A stretch of DNA of 64,000 nucleotides from Pulveribacter suum (GTDB lineage Bacteria > Pseudomonadota > Gammaproteobacteria > Burkholderiales > Burkholderiaceae_C): positions 1,942,501 through 2,006,500 of the forward strand of contig NZ_CP027792.1 of assembly GCF_003013695.1 (NCBI RefSeq), read 5' to 3'. Each line of letters starts with the position of its first letter. Position 1 is the first letter of the stretch. The notes beneath the pieces were generated by a model. The model did no database searches and was not told where the DNA came from. It was given only the letters and a program-made list of their open reading frames with translations. Of the stretch, positions 18,654 to 26,514 are shown in pieces. A program made the position numbers and the translations under genes.

Positions 18654-19646
18654 ATGTGGACTCATCCGTGGTGGGCTGGACTGGCAATGGCTGCTGCTGC
18701 CGGGCTGGTGGCGCTGGCAGTCGATGCCCTGTGGGGCGAGCCGCCGGCGTGGGCCCATCCGGTCGTGTGGATGGGGCGTGCGCTGGGCGCGCTGGGCACG
18801 CGCATCGCGCCTGGCGACCTGCGGCGGCGCGACTACCCGGCTTTCTGGGCTGCAGCCCTTGTCTGGTGCGTGCTGGCAGCTCTGGTTTTGATAGTGGCCG
18901 GCAGCCTGCAATGGTTGCTGCTGCACCACCTGCCGCCCTGGCTTGCAGCGCTGGCTCTGGGAGGGCTGCTCAAGCCCCTGCTGGCTTGGCGGATGCTGCA
19001 CGCGGAGGTGCAGGCGGTCGAGGAGGCTCTCGCTGAATCGCTGCAGGCCGGCCGCGAGCGCCTGGCCTGGCTGGTCAGCCGCGACACGGCGGCGCTCAGC
19101 GCGGCAGAAGTGCGCGAAAGCGCCATCGAATCCCTGGCCGAGAACCTGAGCGACTCCGTCGTGGCGCCGCTCGTGTGGTTTGCCCTGCTGGGCCTGCCGG
19201 GCGCGGCGCTGTACCGCTTTGCCAATACGGCGGACGCCATGTGGGGCTACCCTGGCTGGCGCGGCCAGGGCGCGGCGCGGCGGCATTGGCAGTGGGCTGG
19301 CAAGTGGGCGGCGCGTGCGGACGACGCCCTGAGCTGGCTGCCCGCGCGGCTGACGGCGGCGCTGCTGCTCGTGACGGCCGCCCGCCGCGTGCCTGCTGCC
19401 GGCCTGCGCCGCGACGCCCGCGCCACCCCGTCGCCCAACGGCGGCTGGCCCATGGGCGCCATGGCCCGGCTGCTGGATGTGCGCCTGGGCAAGCCGGGCG
19501 CCTATGTGCTCAACCCGCAGGGCCAGCCGCCCCAGTCGGCGCACATGGCGCTGGCGCTGGTCCATGCAAGAAATGTGGTCCGGGCCCTTGCCTGCATTGC
19601 GCTGGCAGCTATGATTTTTGCTTTTCTGACCTGGATGCGCCTTTGA
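18654..19646 (+). CDS. cbiB: Adenosylcobinamide-phosphate synthase (CbiB/CobD)
   Basis: This inner-membrane enzyme attaches aminopropanol (phosphate) to adenosylcobyric acid. The 330-residue protein has the family blocks DALWGEPPAWAHPVVWMG, ESAIESLAENLSDSVVAPL and NTADAMWGYP, and several membrane helices. ATG 18654 is preferred to GTG 18651. Two copies of the interspersed repeat lie inside the gene (18869-18896 and 19596-19621); both fall in hydrophobic segments and keep the frame. The stop overlaps the TTG start of the next gene. Confidence 0.93.
   Translation: MWTHPWWAGLAMAAAAGLVALAVDALWGEPPAWAHPVVWMGRALGALGTRIAPGDLRRRDYPAFWAAALVWCVLAALVLIVAGSLQWLLLHHLPPWLAALALGGLLKPLLAWRMLHAEVQAVEEALAESLQAGRERLAWLVSRDTAALSAAEVRESAIESLAENLSDSVVAPLVWFALLGLPGAALYRFANTADAMWGYPGWRGQGAARRHWQWAGKWAARADDALSWLPARLTAALLLVTAARRVPAAGLRRDARATPSPNGGWPMGAMARLLDVRLGKPGAYVLNPQGQPPQSAHMALALVHARNVVRALACIALAAMIFAFLTWMRL
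18869..18896. repeat. Interspersed repeat inside cbiB (copy 1)
   Basis: GTGCTGGCAGCTCTGGTTTTGATAG matches the family core and is read in frame as VLAALVLIV within a membrane helix of CbiB. Confidence 0.6.
19596..19621. repeat. Interspersed repeat inside cbiB (copy 2)
   Basis: ATTGCGCTGGCAGCTATGATTTTTGC matches the family core and encodes IALAAMIFA, the last membrane helix of CbiB. Confidence 0.6.
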
Positions 19647-20644
19647 CTGCCCCCGAGCACGGCGGCCCCGATGCCCTCGGCGTGCCGCTGCATGACTTTT
19701 CCACCAACGCCAATGCCTGCGGCCCGTGCCCGGTGACGCTGGCCGCCCTGGCGCAGGCCGATCGCAGCCGCTACCCCGACCCGGCCTACACCGCGCTGAC
19801 CGAGGCGCTGGCCGCCTTCCACCAGGTGGACACACCGCGCATCGTGCTGGCCGCCAGCGCCAGCGAATGCATCCACCGCATCAGCGCCGTGGCCGCGCGC
19901 AGCGGCGTGCGCCGCGCCGTGGTGCCTGCGCACGGCTACGGCGACTACGCCCGCGCCGCGGCGATCTGGGGCCTGGTTTGCAACCCGGCTCCGCTGGACG
20001 ATGACGCGGCCCTGCACTGGGCCTGCGAGCCTGCCAGCCCGCTGGGCGGGGCCGACGCGCAGCTGCCGGGCTGGGCCGCCCGGCCCGGCGCCTGGCAGGT
20101 GCTGGATTGCGCCTATGCCCCGCTGCGGCTGGACGGCCCGGGCGGCGCCGCGCTCCTGCCGCCGCATGTCTGGCAGCTGTGGTCGCCCAACAAGGCCCTG
20201 GGGCTGACGGGCGTGCGCGCGGCCTATGCCATCGCCCCGGCTGCTGCCGTGCAAGGCGGCACGGCGCAGCGCCTGCGCGCACTCAGCCCTTCGTGGCCCA
20301 TCGGGGCAGAGGGCGTGGCGTTGCTCCATTCGTGGGTGCAGCCCGAGACCCAGCACTGGCTGGCCCGCACGCTGCCCACCCTGCGCCAATGGAAGGCCGA
20401 CCAGCTGCGGCTGTGCGAGCGCCTGGGCTGGCCGGTGCTGCCCGGCAGCCTGGCCAACTTCTTCACCGCGCTGCTGGCGCCGGGCGAGGGCGCGCCGCTG
20501 CTGGCCGCGTTGCGCGCGCAGGGGGTCAAGCTGCGCGACTGCGCCTCGTTCGGGCTGCCCGGCCATGTCCGGCTGGGCGTGCTGCCGCCGGCCTCGCAAG
20601 AGGCGTTGCACCGCGCCTGGCACAGCTACCATTGCGGCACATGA
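19643..20644 (+). CDS. cobC: Threonine-phosphate decarboxylase-like aminotransferase (CobC/CobD)
   Basis: A 333-residue PLP enzyme of aminotransferase class I/II. It supplies (R)-1-amino-2-propanol phosphate for the CbiB reaction. Visible blocks are EHGGPDALG, HDFSTNANACGPCP and RYPDPAYTAL, and the PLP-lysine region WSPNKALGLTGVRAAY. The likely start is TTG 19643, overlapping the cbiB stop (TTGA). GTG 19682 is possible but would drop the conserved HGG. The stop overlaps the next ATG by four bases. Gene naming (cobC or cobD) differs between organisms. Confidence 0.85.
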   Translation: MTAPEHGGPDALGVPLHDFSTNANACGPCPVTLAALAQADRSRYPDPAYTALTEALAAFHQVDTPRIVLAASASECIHRISAVAARSGVRRAVVPAHGYGDYARAAAIWGLVCNPAPLDDDAALHWACEPASPLGGADAQLPGWAARPGAWQVLDCAYAPLRLDGPGGAALLPPHVWQLWSPNKALGLTGVRAAYAIAPAAAVQGGTAQRLRALSPSWPIGAEGVALLHSWVQPETQHWLARTLPTLRQWKADQLRLCERLGWPVLPGSLANFFTALLAPGEGAPLLAALRAQGVKLRDCASFGLPGHVRLGVLPPASQEALHRAWHSYHCGT

Positions 20645-21444
20645 CTGACCAATCTTTGCCGCTGCGGCGGGTGGATGTGCGGCGCTACGTCACCCCTCTG
20701 CGCGAGGGCGGCTCGCTGCCGGCCGTGGTCGAGGCAGACGACCTGGGCCTGTACGTGCTCAAGTTCCGCGGCGCCGGGCAGGGCGTGCGTGCGCTGATGG
20801 CCGAGATCATCTGCGCCCGCCTGGCCGGGGCGCTGGGCCTGGCCCTGCCCGAGGTCGTACTGGCCGAGCTGGACGCCGAGCTGGCCCGCACCGAGCCCGA
20901 CCCGGAGATCCAGGACCTGATCCGCGCCAGCGCCGGCCCGAACGTGGCGCTGGACTACCTGCCCGGTGCCATCAATTTCGACCCGGCCGCCGACCACGTG
21001 TCGTCCGACTTCGCCTCGCGCCTGGTCTGGTTCGACACGCTGGTCAGCAACGTGGACCGCACCGCCCGCAACACCAACCTGCTCGTCTGGCAGGGCCAGC
21101 CCTGGCTGATCGACCATGGTGCCTGCCTGACCTTCCACCACGCCTGGAACGGCGCGGTGGCGGACCCCGGCAAGCCCTTTGCCCCCATAGCAGATCACGT
21201 GTTGCTGCCCGGCGCCACGGCCCTGGCGCAGGTGGACGGGCCGCTGGCCGAGCGCTTGACGCCCGCCGTGCTGCAGGCAGCCCTGGCGGCCGTGCCCGAC
21301 AGCTTTCTGGTACAGGCAGCCGGGCAGGGCGCCGCAACCCTGGCCGAGCCGGCGCTGCACCGCCAGGCCTATGTGCAGTACTTCCAGGCGCGCCTGGCCG
21401 ATCGCCGCCGCTGGGTGCAAGGAGCCATCGATGCCCGCGGCTGA
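20641..21444 (+). CDS. HipA-like kinase (HipA_2 type) inside the cobalamin operon
   Basis: A 267-residue protein with the kinase elements of the HipA family. These are the ATP-binding Lys in YVLKFRG (K41), a helix Glu (about E55), the catalytic NVDRTARN (D139, N144) and the metal-binding DHG (D158). The HipA N-terminal subdomain and an HTH antitoxin partner are absent, so this is not a HipBA toxin. It starts at an ATGA overlap with the aminotransferase and ends 14 codon positions before the next ATG is read, overlapping it. Its constant partner type, DUF3037, follows. The substrate is unknown; a link to cobalamin synthesis is only positional. Confidence 0.8.
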   Translation: MTDQSLPLRRVDVRRYVTPLREGGSLPAVVEADDLGLYVLKFRGAGQGVRALMAEIICARLAGALGLALPEVVLAELDAELARTEPDPEIQDLIRASAGPNVALDYLPGAINFDPAADHVSSDFASRLVWFDTLVSNVDRTARNTNLLVWQGQPWLIDHGACLTFHHAWNGAVADPGKPFAPIADHVLLPGATALAQVDGPLAERLTPAVLQAALAAVPDSFLVQAAGQGAATLAEPALHRQAYVQYFQARLADRRRWVQGAIDARG

Positions 21445-21877
21445 GTTGTTCGACTACGCCATCGTGCGCGTCGTGCCGCGCGTGGAGCGGGGCGAATTCA
21501 TCAACGTGGGCGCCATCGTCTCGTGCCAGCGCACCGGCTATCTGGCGGCCGCGGCCGAGCTGGACGAGGCCCGCCTGCACGCGCTGGACCCCTGGGCCGA
21601 CCCGGCCCTGGTGCGCCGCCACCTGGCGGCCCTGCAGGCCATCTGCGCGGGCGCACCGGGCGCCGGCCCCATCGCGCAGCTGCCGCACCGCGCGCGCTTT
21701 CACTGGCTGACGGCACGGCGCAGCAGCATCCTGCAGACCTCGCCCGTACACACCGGCCGCTGCGACGACATGGCCGCCATGCTGGCGCACCTGATGCAGC
21801 GCATGGTGCGCCCGCTGCCCCTGCGCGGCGCGCACGAAACGCGCGAAGCGCACCAAACGCGCGAGGCGGTGGCATGA
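21431..21877 (+). CDS. DUF3037-family protein, partner of the HipA-like kinase
   Basis: A 148-residue protein with the DUF3037 pattern: FDYAIVRVVPRVERGEFINVGAIV at the N-terminus and FHWLTARRSSILQTSPVHTG further on. No catalytic motif is recognisable and there is no signal peptide. Its start lies inside the end of the kinase gene and its stop overlaps cobQ (ATGA), so all three are translationally coupled. The C-terminus ends in a duplicated HETREAHQTREA stretch. The function of the family is unknown. Confidence 0.8.
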   Translation: MPAAELFDYAIVRVVPRVERGEFINVGAIVSCQRTGYLAAAAELDEARLHALDPWADPALVRRHLAALQAICAGAPGAGPIAQLPHRARFHWLTARRSSILQTSPVHTGRCDDMAAMLAHLMQRMVRPLPLRGAHETREAHQTREAVA

Positions 21878-23328
21878 CGGCGCGCTGCATCATGGTGCTG
21901 GGCACCAGCAGCGGCGCGGGCAAGAGCTGGCTGGCCACCGCGCTGTGCCGCTGGTATGCCAACCAGGGCCTGAAGGTGGCGCCCTTCAAGGCGCAGAACA
22001 TGAGCAACAACGCCCGCGTGGTAGCCACGCCGCAGGGCGAGTATGGCGAGATCGGCAGCGCCCAGTACTTCCAGGCCCTGGCCGCGCGCGCCGTGCCCGA
22101 CGTGCGCATGAACCCGCTGCTGCTCAAGCCCGAAGCCGACACCAAAAGCCAGGTGGTGCTGCTGGGGCGCGTGAACCGCGAGTTGACGCAGGTGCCCTGG
22201 CGCGAGCGCAGCCGCCATGTGTGGCCAATGCTGGCCCAGGCGCTGGACAGCCTGCGCGAAGAAAACGACGTGGTGGTGATCGAAGGCGCCGGCTCGCCCG
22301 CCGAGATCAACCTGCGCACCAGCGACGTGGTCAACATGCGGGTGGCGCAGCATGCAGGCGCGCGCTGCCTGCTGGTGGCCGACATCGACCGCGGCGGCGC
22401 TTTTGCCCACCTGTTTGGCACCTGGGCGCTGCTGCCCCAGGCCGACCGCGAGCTGATCCGCGGCTTCGTGCTGAACAAATTCCGGGGCGACGCCACGCTG
22501 CTGGCCCCGGCGCCGCAGATGCTGCACGAGCAGACCGGCGTGCCGGTGGTGGCCACCATCCCCATGCAATACGGCCATGGCCTGCCCGAAGAGGACGGCC
22601 TGTACGAAGGCAGCCTGCGCACGGCGGCCGGCGCCGTGCACACGCGGGTGGCCATCGCCGCCTACCCGCGCGCCAGCAACCTGGACGAATTCGCACCGCT
22701 GCAGTCCGCCGGCGGCGTGCGCGTGGTCTGGGCGCGCAGCCCGGCCGAGCTGGAGGGCGCGGACTGGGTCATCCTGCCCGGCAGCAAGGCCACCGCCGCC
22801 GACCTGGCCTGGCTGCGCGCGCAGGGCCTGGACGGCGCCATCGCCCGCCACGCCGGCGCCGGCGGCCGCGTGCTGGGCGTATGCGGCGGCCTGCAGATGC
22901 TGGGCGAGGCGCTGATCGACACCGTGGGCGTGGACGGCAACGGCCCCGGCCTGGGACTGCTGCCGCTGGTCACCAGTTTTGAGGCCACCAAAACCGTGCT
23001 GAGCACCCGGGCGCGCTTTGGCAACGCGGCCGGCGCCTGGCAGGCCCTGGCCGGCGTGCCCGTGCAGGGCTACGAAATCCATCACGGCCAGACGGCCCAG
23101 CACCCGGCCATGGCCGCCAACGGCGACCTGGCGCGCGAGCTGATCCCCGGCCTGGCCTGGCAAAACGGCGCGGGCAACGTGCTGGGCGTGTACCTGCACG
23201 GCCTGTTTGAGAACGCCGCCGTGCTGCAGGCCCTGCTGGGCGGCAGCGTGCAGACGCTGGATGCTGCCTTCGAGCGCATGGCGGCAGGGGTCGGACGCTG
23301 GTTCGACACGCGGATATTGCGGCTGTAA
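21874..23328 (+). CDS. cobQ: Cobyric acid synthase (CobQ/CbiP)
   Basis: It amidates four carboxylates of adenosylcobyrinic acid a,c-diamide with glutamine. The 484-residue protein starts with the P-loop-like GTSSGAGKS (10-18) and the DRGGAFAH block. A C-terminal class I glutamine amidotransferase follows, with the nucleophile in LGVCGGLQML (C about 335) and a His in VYLHGLFEN. The ATG overlaps the DUF3037 stop by four bases. A repeat separates it from cobT. Confidence 0.96.
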   Translation: MTARCIMVLGTSSGAGKSWLATALCRWYANQGLKVAPFKAQNMSNNARVVATPQGEYGEIGSAQYFQALAARAVPDVRMNPLLLKPEADTKSQVVLLGRVNRELTQVPWRERSRHVWPMLAQALDSLREENDVVVIEGAGSPAEINLRTSDVVNMRVAQHAGARCLLVADIDRGGAFAHLFGTWALLPQADRELIRGFVLNKFRGDATLLAPAPQMLHEQTGVPVVATIPMQYGHGLPEEDGLYEGSLRTAAGAVHTRVAIAAYPRASNLDEFAPLQSAGGVRVVWARSPAELEGADWVILPGSKATAADLAWLRAQGLDGAIARHAGAGGRVLGVCGGLQMLGEALIDTVGVDGNGPGLGLLPLVTSFEATKTVLSTRARFGNAAGAWQALAGVPVQGYEIHHGQTAQHPAMAANGDLARELIPGLAWQNGAGNVLGVYLHGLFENAAVLQALLGGSVQTLDAAFERMAAGVGRWFDTRILRL

Positions 23329-23359
23329 GGCCTGCCTGAAATATGAATAAAAAAGGGCT

Positions 23360-23403
23360 CCAGCGCTTGATGGGCAAGCGCTGGCAGCTATTGTTTAAAT
23401 AGC
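23360..23403. repeat. Interspersed palindromic repeat, complete reference copy
   Basis: The best-formed copy. CCAGCGCTTG (23360-23369) pairs perfectly with CAAGCGCTGG (23375-23384) around ATGGG. A second small stem GCTAT (23387-23391) pairs with ATAGC (23399-23403). It fills most of the cobQ-cobT gap and is preceded by a run of A bases. Confidence 0.85.
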
Positions 23404-23415
23404 AAACCAAGGTCT

Positions 23416-24450
23416 ATGAACACCCTTCCCGCCATCCCCTCCATCGCCGACGCAGCGCTCGCCGCGCGGCTGCAGTCCCTCATCGACCACAAGACCAAGC
23501 CCCTGGGCTCGCTGGGCCGGCTGGAGGCGCTGGCCGTGCGCATCGGCCTCATCCTGGGCAGCGAGGCGCCCGAGCTGCACGCCCCGCAGGTGCTGGTGTG
23601 CGCGGCCGACCATGGCCTGGCGGCGCGCGGCGTGTCGGCCTTTCCCAGCGACGTGACGTGGCAGATGGTGCACAACTTCGTCACCGGCGGCGCGGCGGTG
23701 AGCGTGCTGGCGCGCCAGCATGGCCTGGGCCTCACGGTGGTGGACTGCGGCGTGCGCCACGACTTCGCGCCGTACCCCGGCCTGGTGGTACGCAAGATTG
23801 CGCCAGGCACGCAGGACGCCAGCGCCGGCCCGGCCATGACCGCGGCGCAGTGCGCACACGCCATGGCCAATGGCCGCGAGGTGGTCGCGGCACTGCCTGG
23901 CAACGCGCTGCTGCTGGGCGAGATGGGCATTGGCAACACCTCCAGCGCCGCGCTGCTGCTGGCGCGGCTGACGGACACCGACGTGGCCGACTGCGCCGGC
24001 CCCGGCACCGGCCTGGACGCAGCGGGCGTGGCGCGCAAGGTGGCCGTGCTGCGCCAGGCGCTGGCGGCCAATGCCGCGGCGCGCGAGCCCCTGGATGCGC
24101 TGGCCGCCCTGGGCGGCTTTGAGATCGCCACGCTGGTGGGCGCCGTGTTGCAGGCAGCGGCCGAGCGGCGCGTCATCGTGGTCGATGGCTTCATCACCAG
24201 CGCGGCGGTGCTGGTGGCGGCGCGCCTGGCCCCGGCCGTGCTGCAGCGCTGCGTGTTCTCGCACCAGTCCCAGGAGCCCGGCCACCTGCGCATGCTGGCG
24301 GCCCTGCAGGCCGAGCCGCTGCTGGAGCTGGGTTTGCGCCTGGGCGAGGGCTCGGGCGCGGCGCTGGCCTGGCCGCTGCTGGCTTCGGCCTGCGCCATCC
24401 TGCGGGAGATGGCGAGCTTTGAATCGGCAGGGGTGGCGCAGCGCACGTAG
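23416..24450 (+). CDS. cobT: Nicotinate-nucleotide:dimethylbenzimidazole phosphoribosyltransferase
   Basis: This enzyme makes alpha-ribazole phosphate, the lower-ligand precursor of cobalamin. The 344-residue protein has KTKPLGSLGRLE at the N-terminus, the CAADHGLAARGVSAFPSDVT block, GEMGIGNTSSAA, and the catalytic-Glu region LRLGEGSGAALAWPL near the C-terminus. It is the last cobalamin gene of this cluster. cobU/cobP, cobS and the phosphatase are not in the window. Confidence 0.96.
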   Translation: MNTLPAIPSIADAALAARLQSLIDHKTKPLGSLGRLEALAVRIGLILGSEAPELHAPQVLVCAADHGLAARGVSAFPSDVTWQMVHNFVTGGAAVSVLARQHGLGLTVVDCGVRHDFAPYPGLVVRKIAPGTQDASAGPAMTAAQCAHAMANGREVVAALPGNALLLGEMGIGNTSSAALLLARLTDTDVADCAGPGTGLDAAGVARKVAVLRQALAANAAAREPLDALAALGGFEIATLVGAVLQAAAERRVIVVDGFITSAAVLVAARLAPAVLQRCVFSHQSQEPGHLRMLAALQAEPLLELGLRLGEGSGAALAWPLLASACAILREMASFESAGVAQRT

Positions 24451-24456
24451 GCGCGC

Positions 24457-24482
24457 GACCAGGGCCCGGGAGCGGGCCGGTC
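24457..24482. terminator. Hairpin between convergent cobT and the GGDEF gene
   Basis: GACC (24457-24460) with GGTC (24479-24482) and GGCCCG (24463-24468) with CGGGCC (24473-24478), loop GGAG and a two-base bulge. There is no T run, so termination is only likely from position. Confidence 0.45.
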
Positions 24483-24488
24483 AGGCCG

Positions 24489-25616
24489 TCAACCTACACA
24501 GGTCCGGTCGCGCCCCTGCGCCTTGGCCTGGTACAGGGCGGCATCAGCACGCGCCAGCATGCCGTCGATGGAGTCTGCGGCGCCCTGCCACTCGGTCACG
24601 CCGATGCTGACCTTGCAGTCCAGCGGGTGGCCCGAGGCCAGGGCCGCGCGCATGCGCCCGGCAAGCGCCGTGGCGGCCTGGGCGTCGGTGCCCGGCAACA
24701 GCACGAGAAACTCTTCGCCGCCATAGCGGCCCAGCCGGTCCGTGCGGCGCAGCACGCCGCGCAGGGTGTGGGCAAAATGCGCCAGCACCCGGTCGCCGTG
24801 CTGGTGCCCGTGGTTGTCGTTGATGGCCTTGAAATGGTCCAGGTCCAGCATCATCAGGCTGAAGGGCCGGGGCTGGCGCAGGCTGCGGTCCTGCTCGTCC
24901 TGGCACAGCGCCAGGATGGCCCTGCGGTTCAGCGCCTCCGTCAGGCTGTCGTGCGCGGCCAGGTGCTCGAACTCGCTGCGTACGCGGTCGGTTGCCATCA
25001 ACAACGCGCCGATGGACAGGGTCAGCACAGTCATGACGAAGGCGCCGATGTAGAACGTCTGCACGCTGGACGGCTCCATCAGGCCTTCTATCTGCCTGGC
25101 GGTCATTGCGGACTGCATGCGCACCAGCAGGATCACCAGATGCACCGACAGCGTGAGCTGCACCAGGCGCGTGGGCAGGCGCCGCGTGCCGTGGCGCCAC
25201 AGCACCACCAGCGTCCAGGCGTGCAGTGCAGCAATGGCAGCGCTGACCACGACAACCCGCGCGACGTAAGACGGAGCGCCCCAGGTAAACCAGCCCAGCG
25301 CGCCCATCAGCAGCGCGAAGGCGCCTAGCAGCGCACGCACGGGAGCGGGCCGATCCAGAAAATACAGGCAGCCCAGGTGAAACAGCCCGAAGCCCGCCAG
25401 CACGCCTGCGTTGGCCAGCCACAGCATCACCTCGGTTCTGCCCGGGACCAGGTACAGGAATGCCCCGACGATCCACACCGCCGGCATGAGCGCCCATTCG
25501 CGCAGGCCGTGGATGGTGCGCGGGTATTGCCGCCACATGAACCCCAGCACGGCGCCCATCACCAGCGCCATGAAGTTGGCCATGATGATCAGCGATCGGG
25601 GGTCGAGGGAGCTCAT
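24489..25616 (-). CDS. Membrane-bound diguanylate cyclase (GGDEF)
   Basis: A 375-residue protein that should make cyclic-di-GMP. Six or seven hydrophobic segments occupy the first 190 residues with no recognised sensor name. The GGDEF domain follows (about 210-372) with the active-site RYGGEEFLVL. An RxxD inhibitory site (RRTD) lies five residues before it, so product inhibition is probable. The ATG at 25616 (MSSLDPRSLI) is preferred to a start 29 codons upstream. It is convergent with cobT. Confidence 0.9.
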   Translation of the reverse strand: MSSLDPRSLIIMANFMALVMGAVLGFMWRQYPRTIHGLREWALMPAVWIVGAFLYLVPGRTEVMLWLANAGVLAGFGLFHLGCLYFLDRPAPVRALLGAFALLMGALGWFTWGAPSYVARVVVVSAAIAALHAWTLVVLWRHGTRRLPTRLVQLTLSVHLVILLVRMQSAMTARQIEGLMEPSSVQTFYIGAFVMTVLTLSIGALLMATDRVRSEFEHLAAHDSLTEALNRRAILALCQDEQDRSLRQPRPFSLMMLDLDHFKAINDNHGHQHGDRVLAHFAHTLRGVLRRTDRLGRYGGEEFLVLLPGTDAQAATALAGRMRAALASGHPLDCKVSIGVTEWQGAADSIDGMLARADAALYQAKAQGRDRTCVG

Positions 25617-25726
25617 GGAGACGGCGGCTGCGGGCGTGGAAAAGCGTGCCAGTGTAGAGGCTGGCCGCGCATCGCCGGGCCGGGCTGGTTCCGTGTGGGT
25701 CAAAAGCGGGTCTGGGGCGCGCAGGT

Positions 25727-25755
25727 CAAGCGCTGGCAGCTATGCTTTCGATAGC
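25727..25755. repeat. Interspersed palindromic repeat before nth
   Basis: CAAGCGCTGGCAGCTATGCTTTCGATAGC. The GCTAT/ATAGC stem is intact. It lies just after the nth stop codon (minus strand). Confidence 0.75.
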
Positions 25756-25764
25756 GTCCACGGC

Positions 25765-26406
25765 TCAGCGTGGCGGCGGCGTCTTGGGCTCGTAGTCGCA
25801 CCAGCGCGCGACGCTGCATTCCCAGCAGCGCGGCTTGCGCGCCTGGCAGACGTAGCGCCCGTGCAGCAGCAGCCAGTGGTGCGAGTCGGGCAGGAACTCC
25901 GGCGGCACGCGTCGCAACAGGCTGAGCTCCACCGCCAGCGGCGTGGCGCCGGGCGCCAGGCCCGTGCGGTTGGACACGCGCAGGATGTGCGTGTCCACCG
26001 CCACCGCGGCTTCGCCGAAGGCCGTGTTCAACACCACGTTGGCCGTCTTGCGGCCCACGCCGGGCAGGGCCTCCAGCGCCTCGCGCGTGCGCGGCACCTG
26101 GCCGCCATGGCGCTCGATCAGCAGCTGGCAGGTGGCCAGCAGGTAGCGCGTCTTGTTGCGGTACAGGTTGATGGTGCGCAGGTAGCCCTCCAGCACCTCG
26201 GGGCCCAGCGCCAGGATGGCCTGCGGCGTGCCGGCGACGGGAAACAGCCGCCGCGTGGCCTTGTTCACGCTCACGTCCGTGGCCTGGGCCGAGAGCAGCA
26301 CCGCGGCCAGCAGCTCGAACACGGTGGTGTACTCCAGCTCCGTCGTGGGATGGGGATTGGCAGCCCGCAAGGTGGCGAAAAAGGGAGCGACGGCGCTGTC
26401 TTTCAT
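25765..26406 (-). CDS. nth: Endonuclease III
   Basis: A 213-residue base-excision glycosylase/AP lyase for oxidised pyrimidines. The helix-hairpin-helix LPGVGRKTANVVL carries the catalytic Lys, VDTHILRVSNR the catalytic Asp, and the C-terminal 4Fe-4S loop is C-x6-C-x2-C-x5-C (CQARKPRCWECSVARWC). The start ATG at 26406 gives the normal family length. It is divergent from the aminotransferase gene. Confidence 0.97.
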   Translation of the reverse strand: MKDSAVAPFFATLRAANPHPTTELEYTTVFELLAAVLLSAQATDVSVNKATRRLFPVAGTPQAILALGPEVLEGYLRTINLYRNKTRYLLATCQLLIERHGGQVPRTREALEALPGVGRKTANVVLNTAFGEAAVAVDTHILRVSNRTGLAPGATPLAVELSLLRRVPPEFLPDSHHWLLLHGRYVCQARKPRCWECSVARWCDYEPKTPPPR

Positions 26407-26514
26407 GGCGCCCGATTGTGGCGCGCCCGCCCGGCCCGCAGGAAACCTGTGCAACGATTGGCGACAATGCCGGCTGCACCTTCGCGCCACCTCCCTTTCT
26501 TCATCGCCGCTGCT

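Noticed and set aside
20641..21877. HipBA toxin-antitoxin module
   Set aside because: There is no HipB-type HTH gene and the kinase lacks the HipA N-terminal subdomain. The partner is DUF3037.
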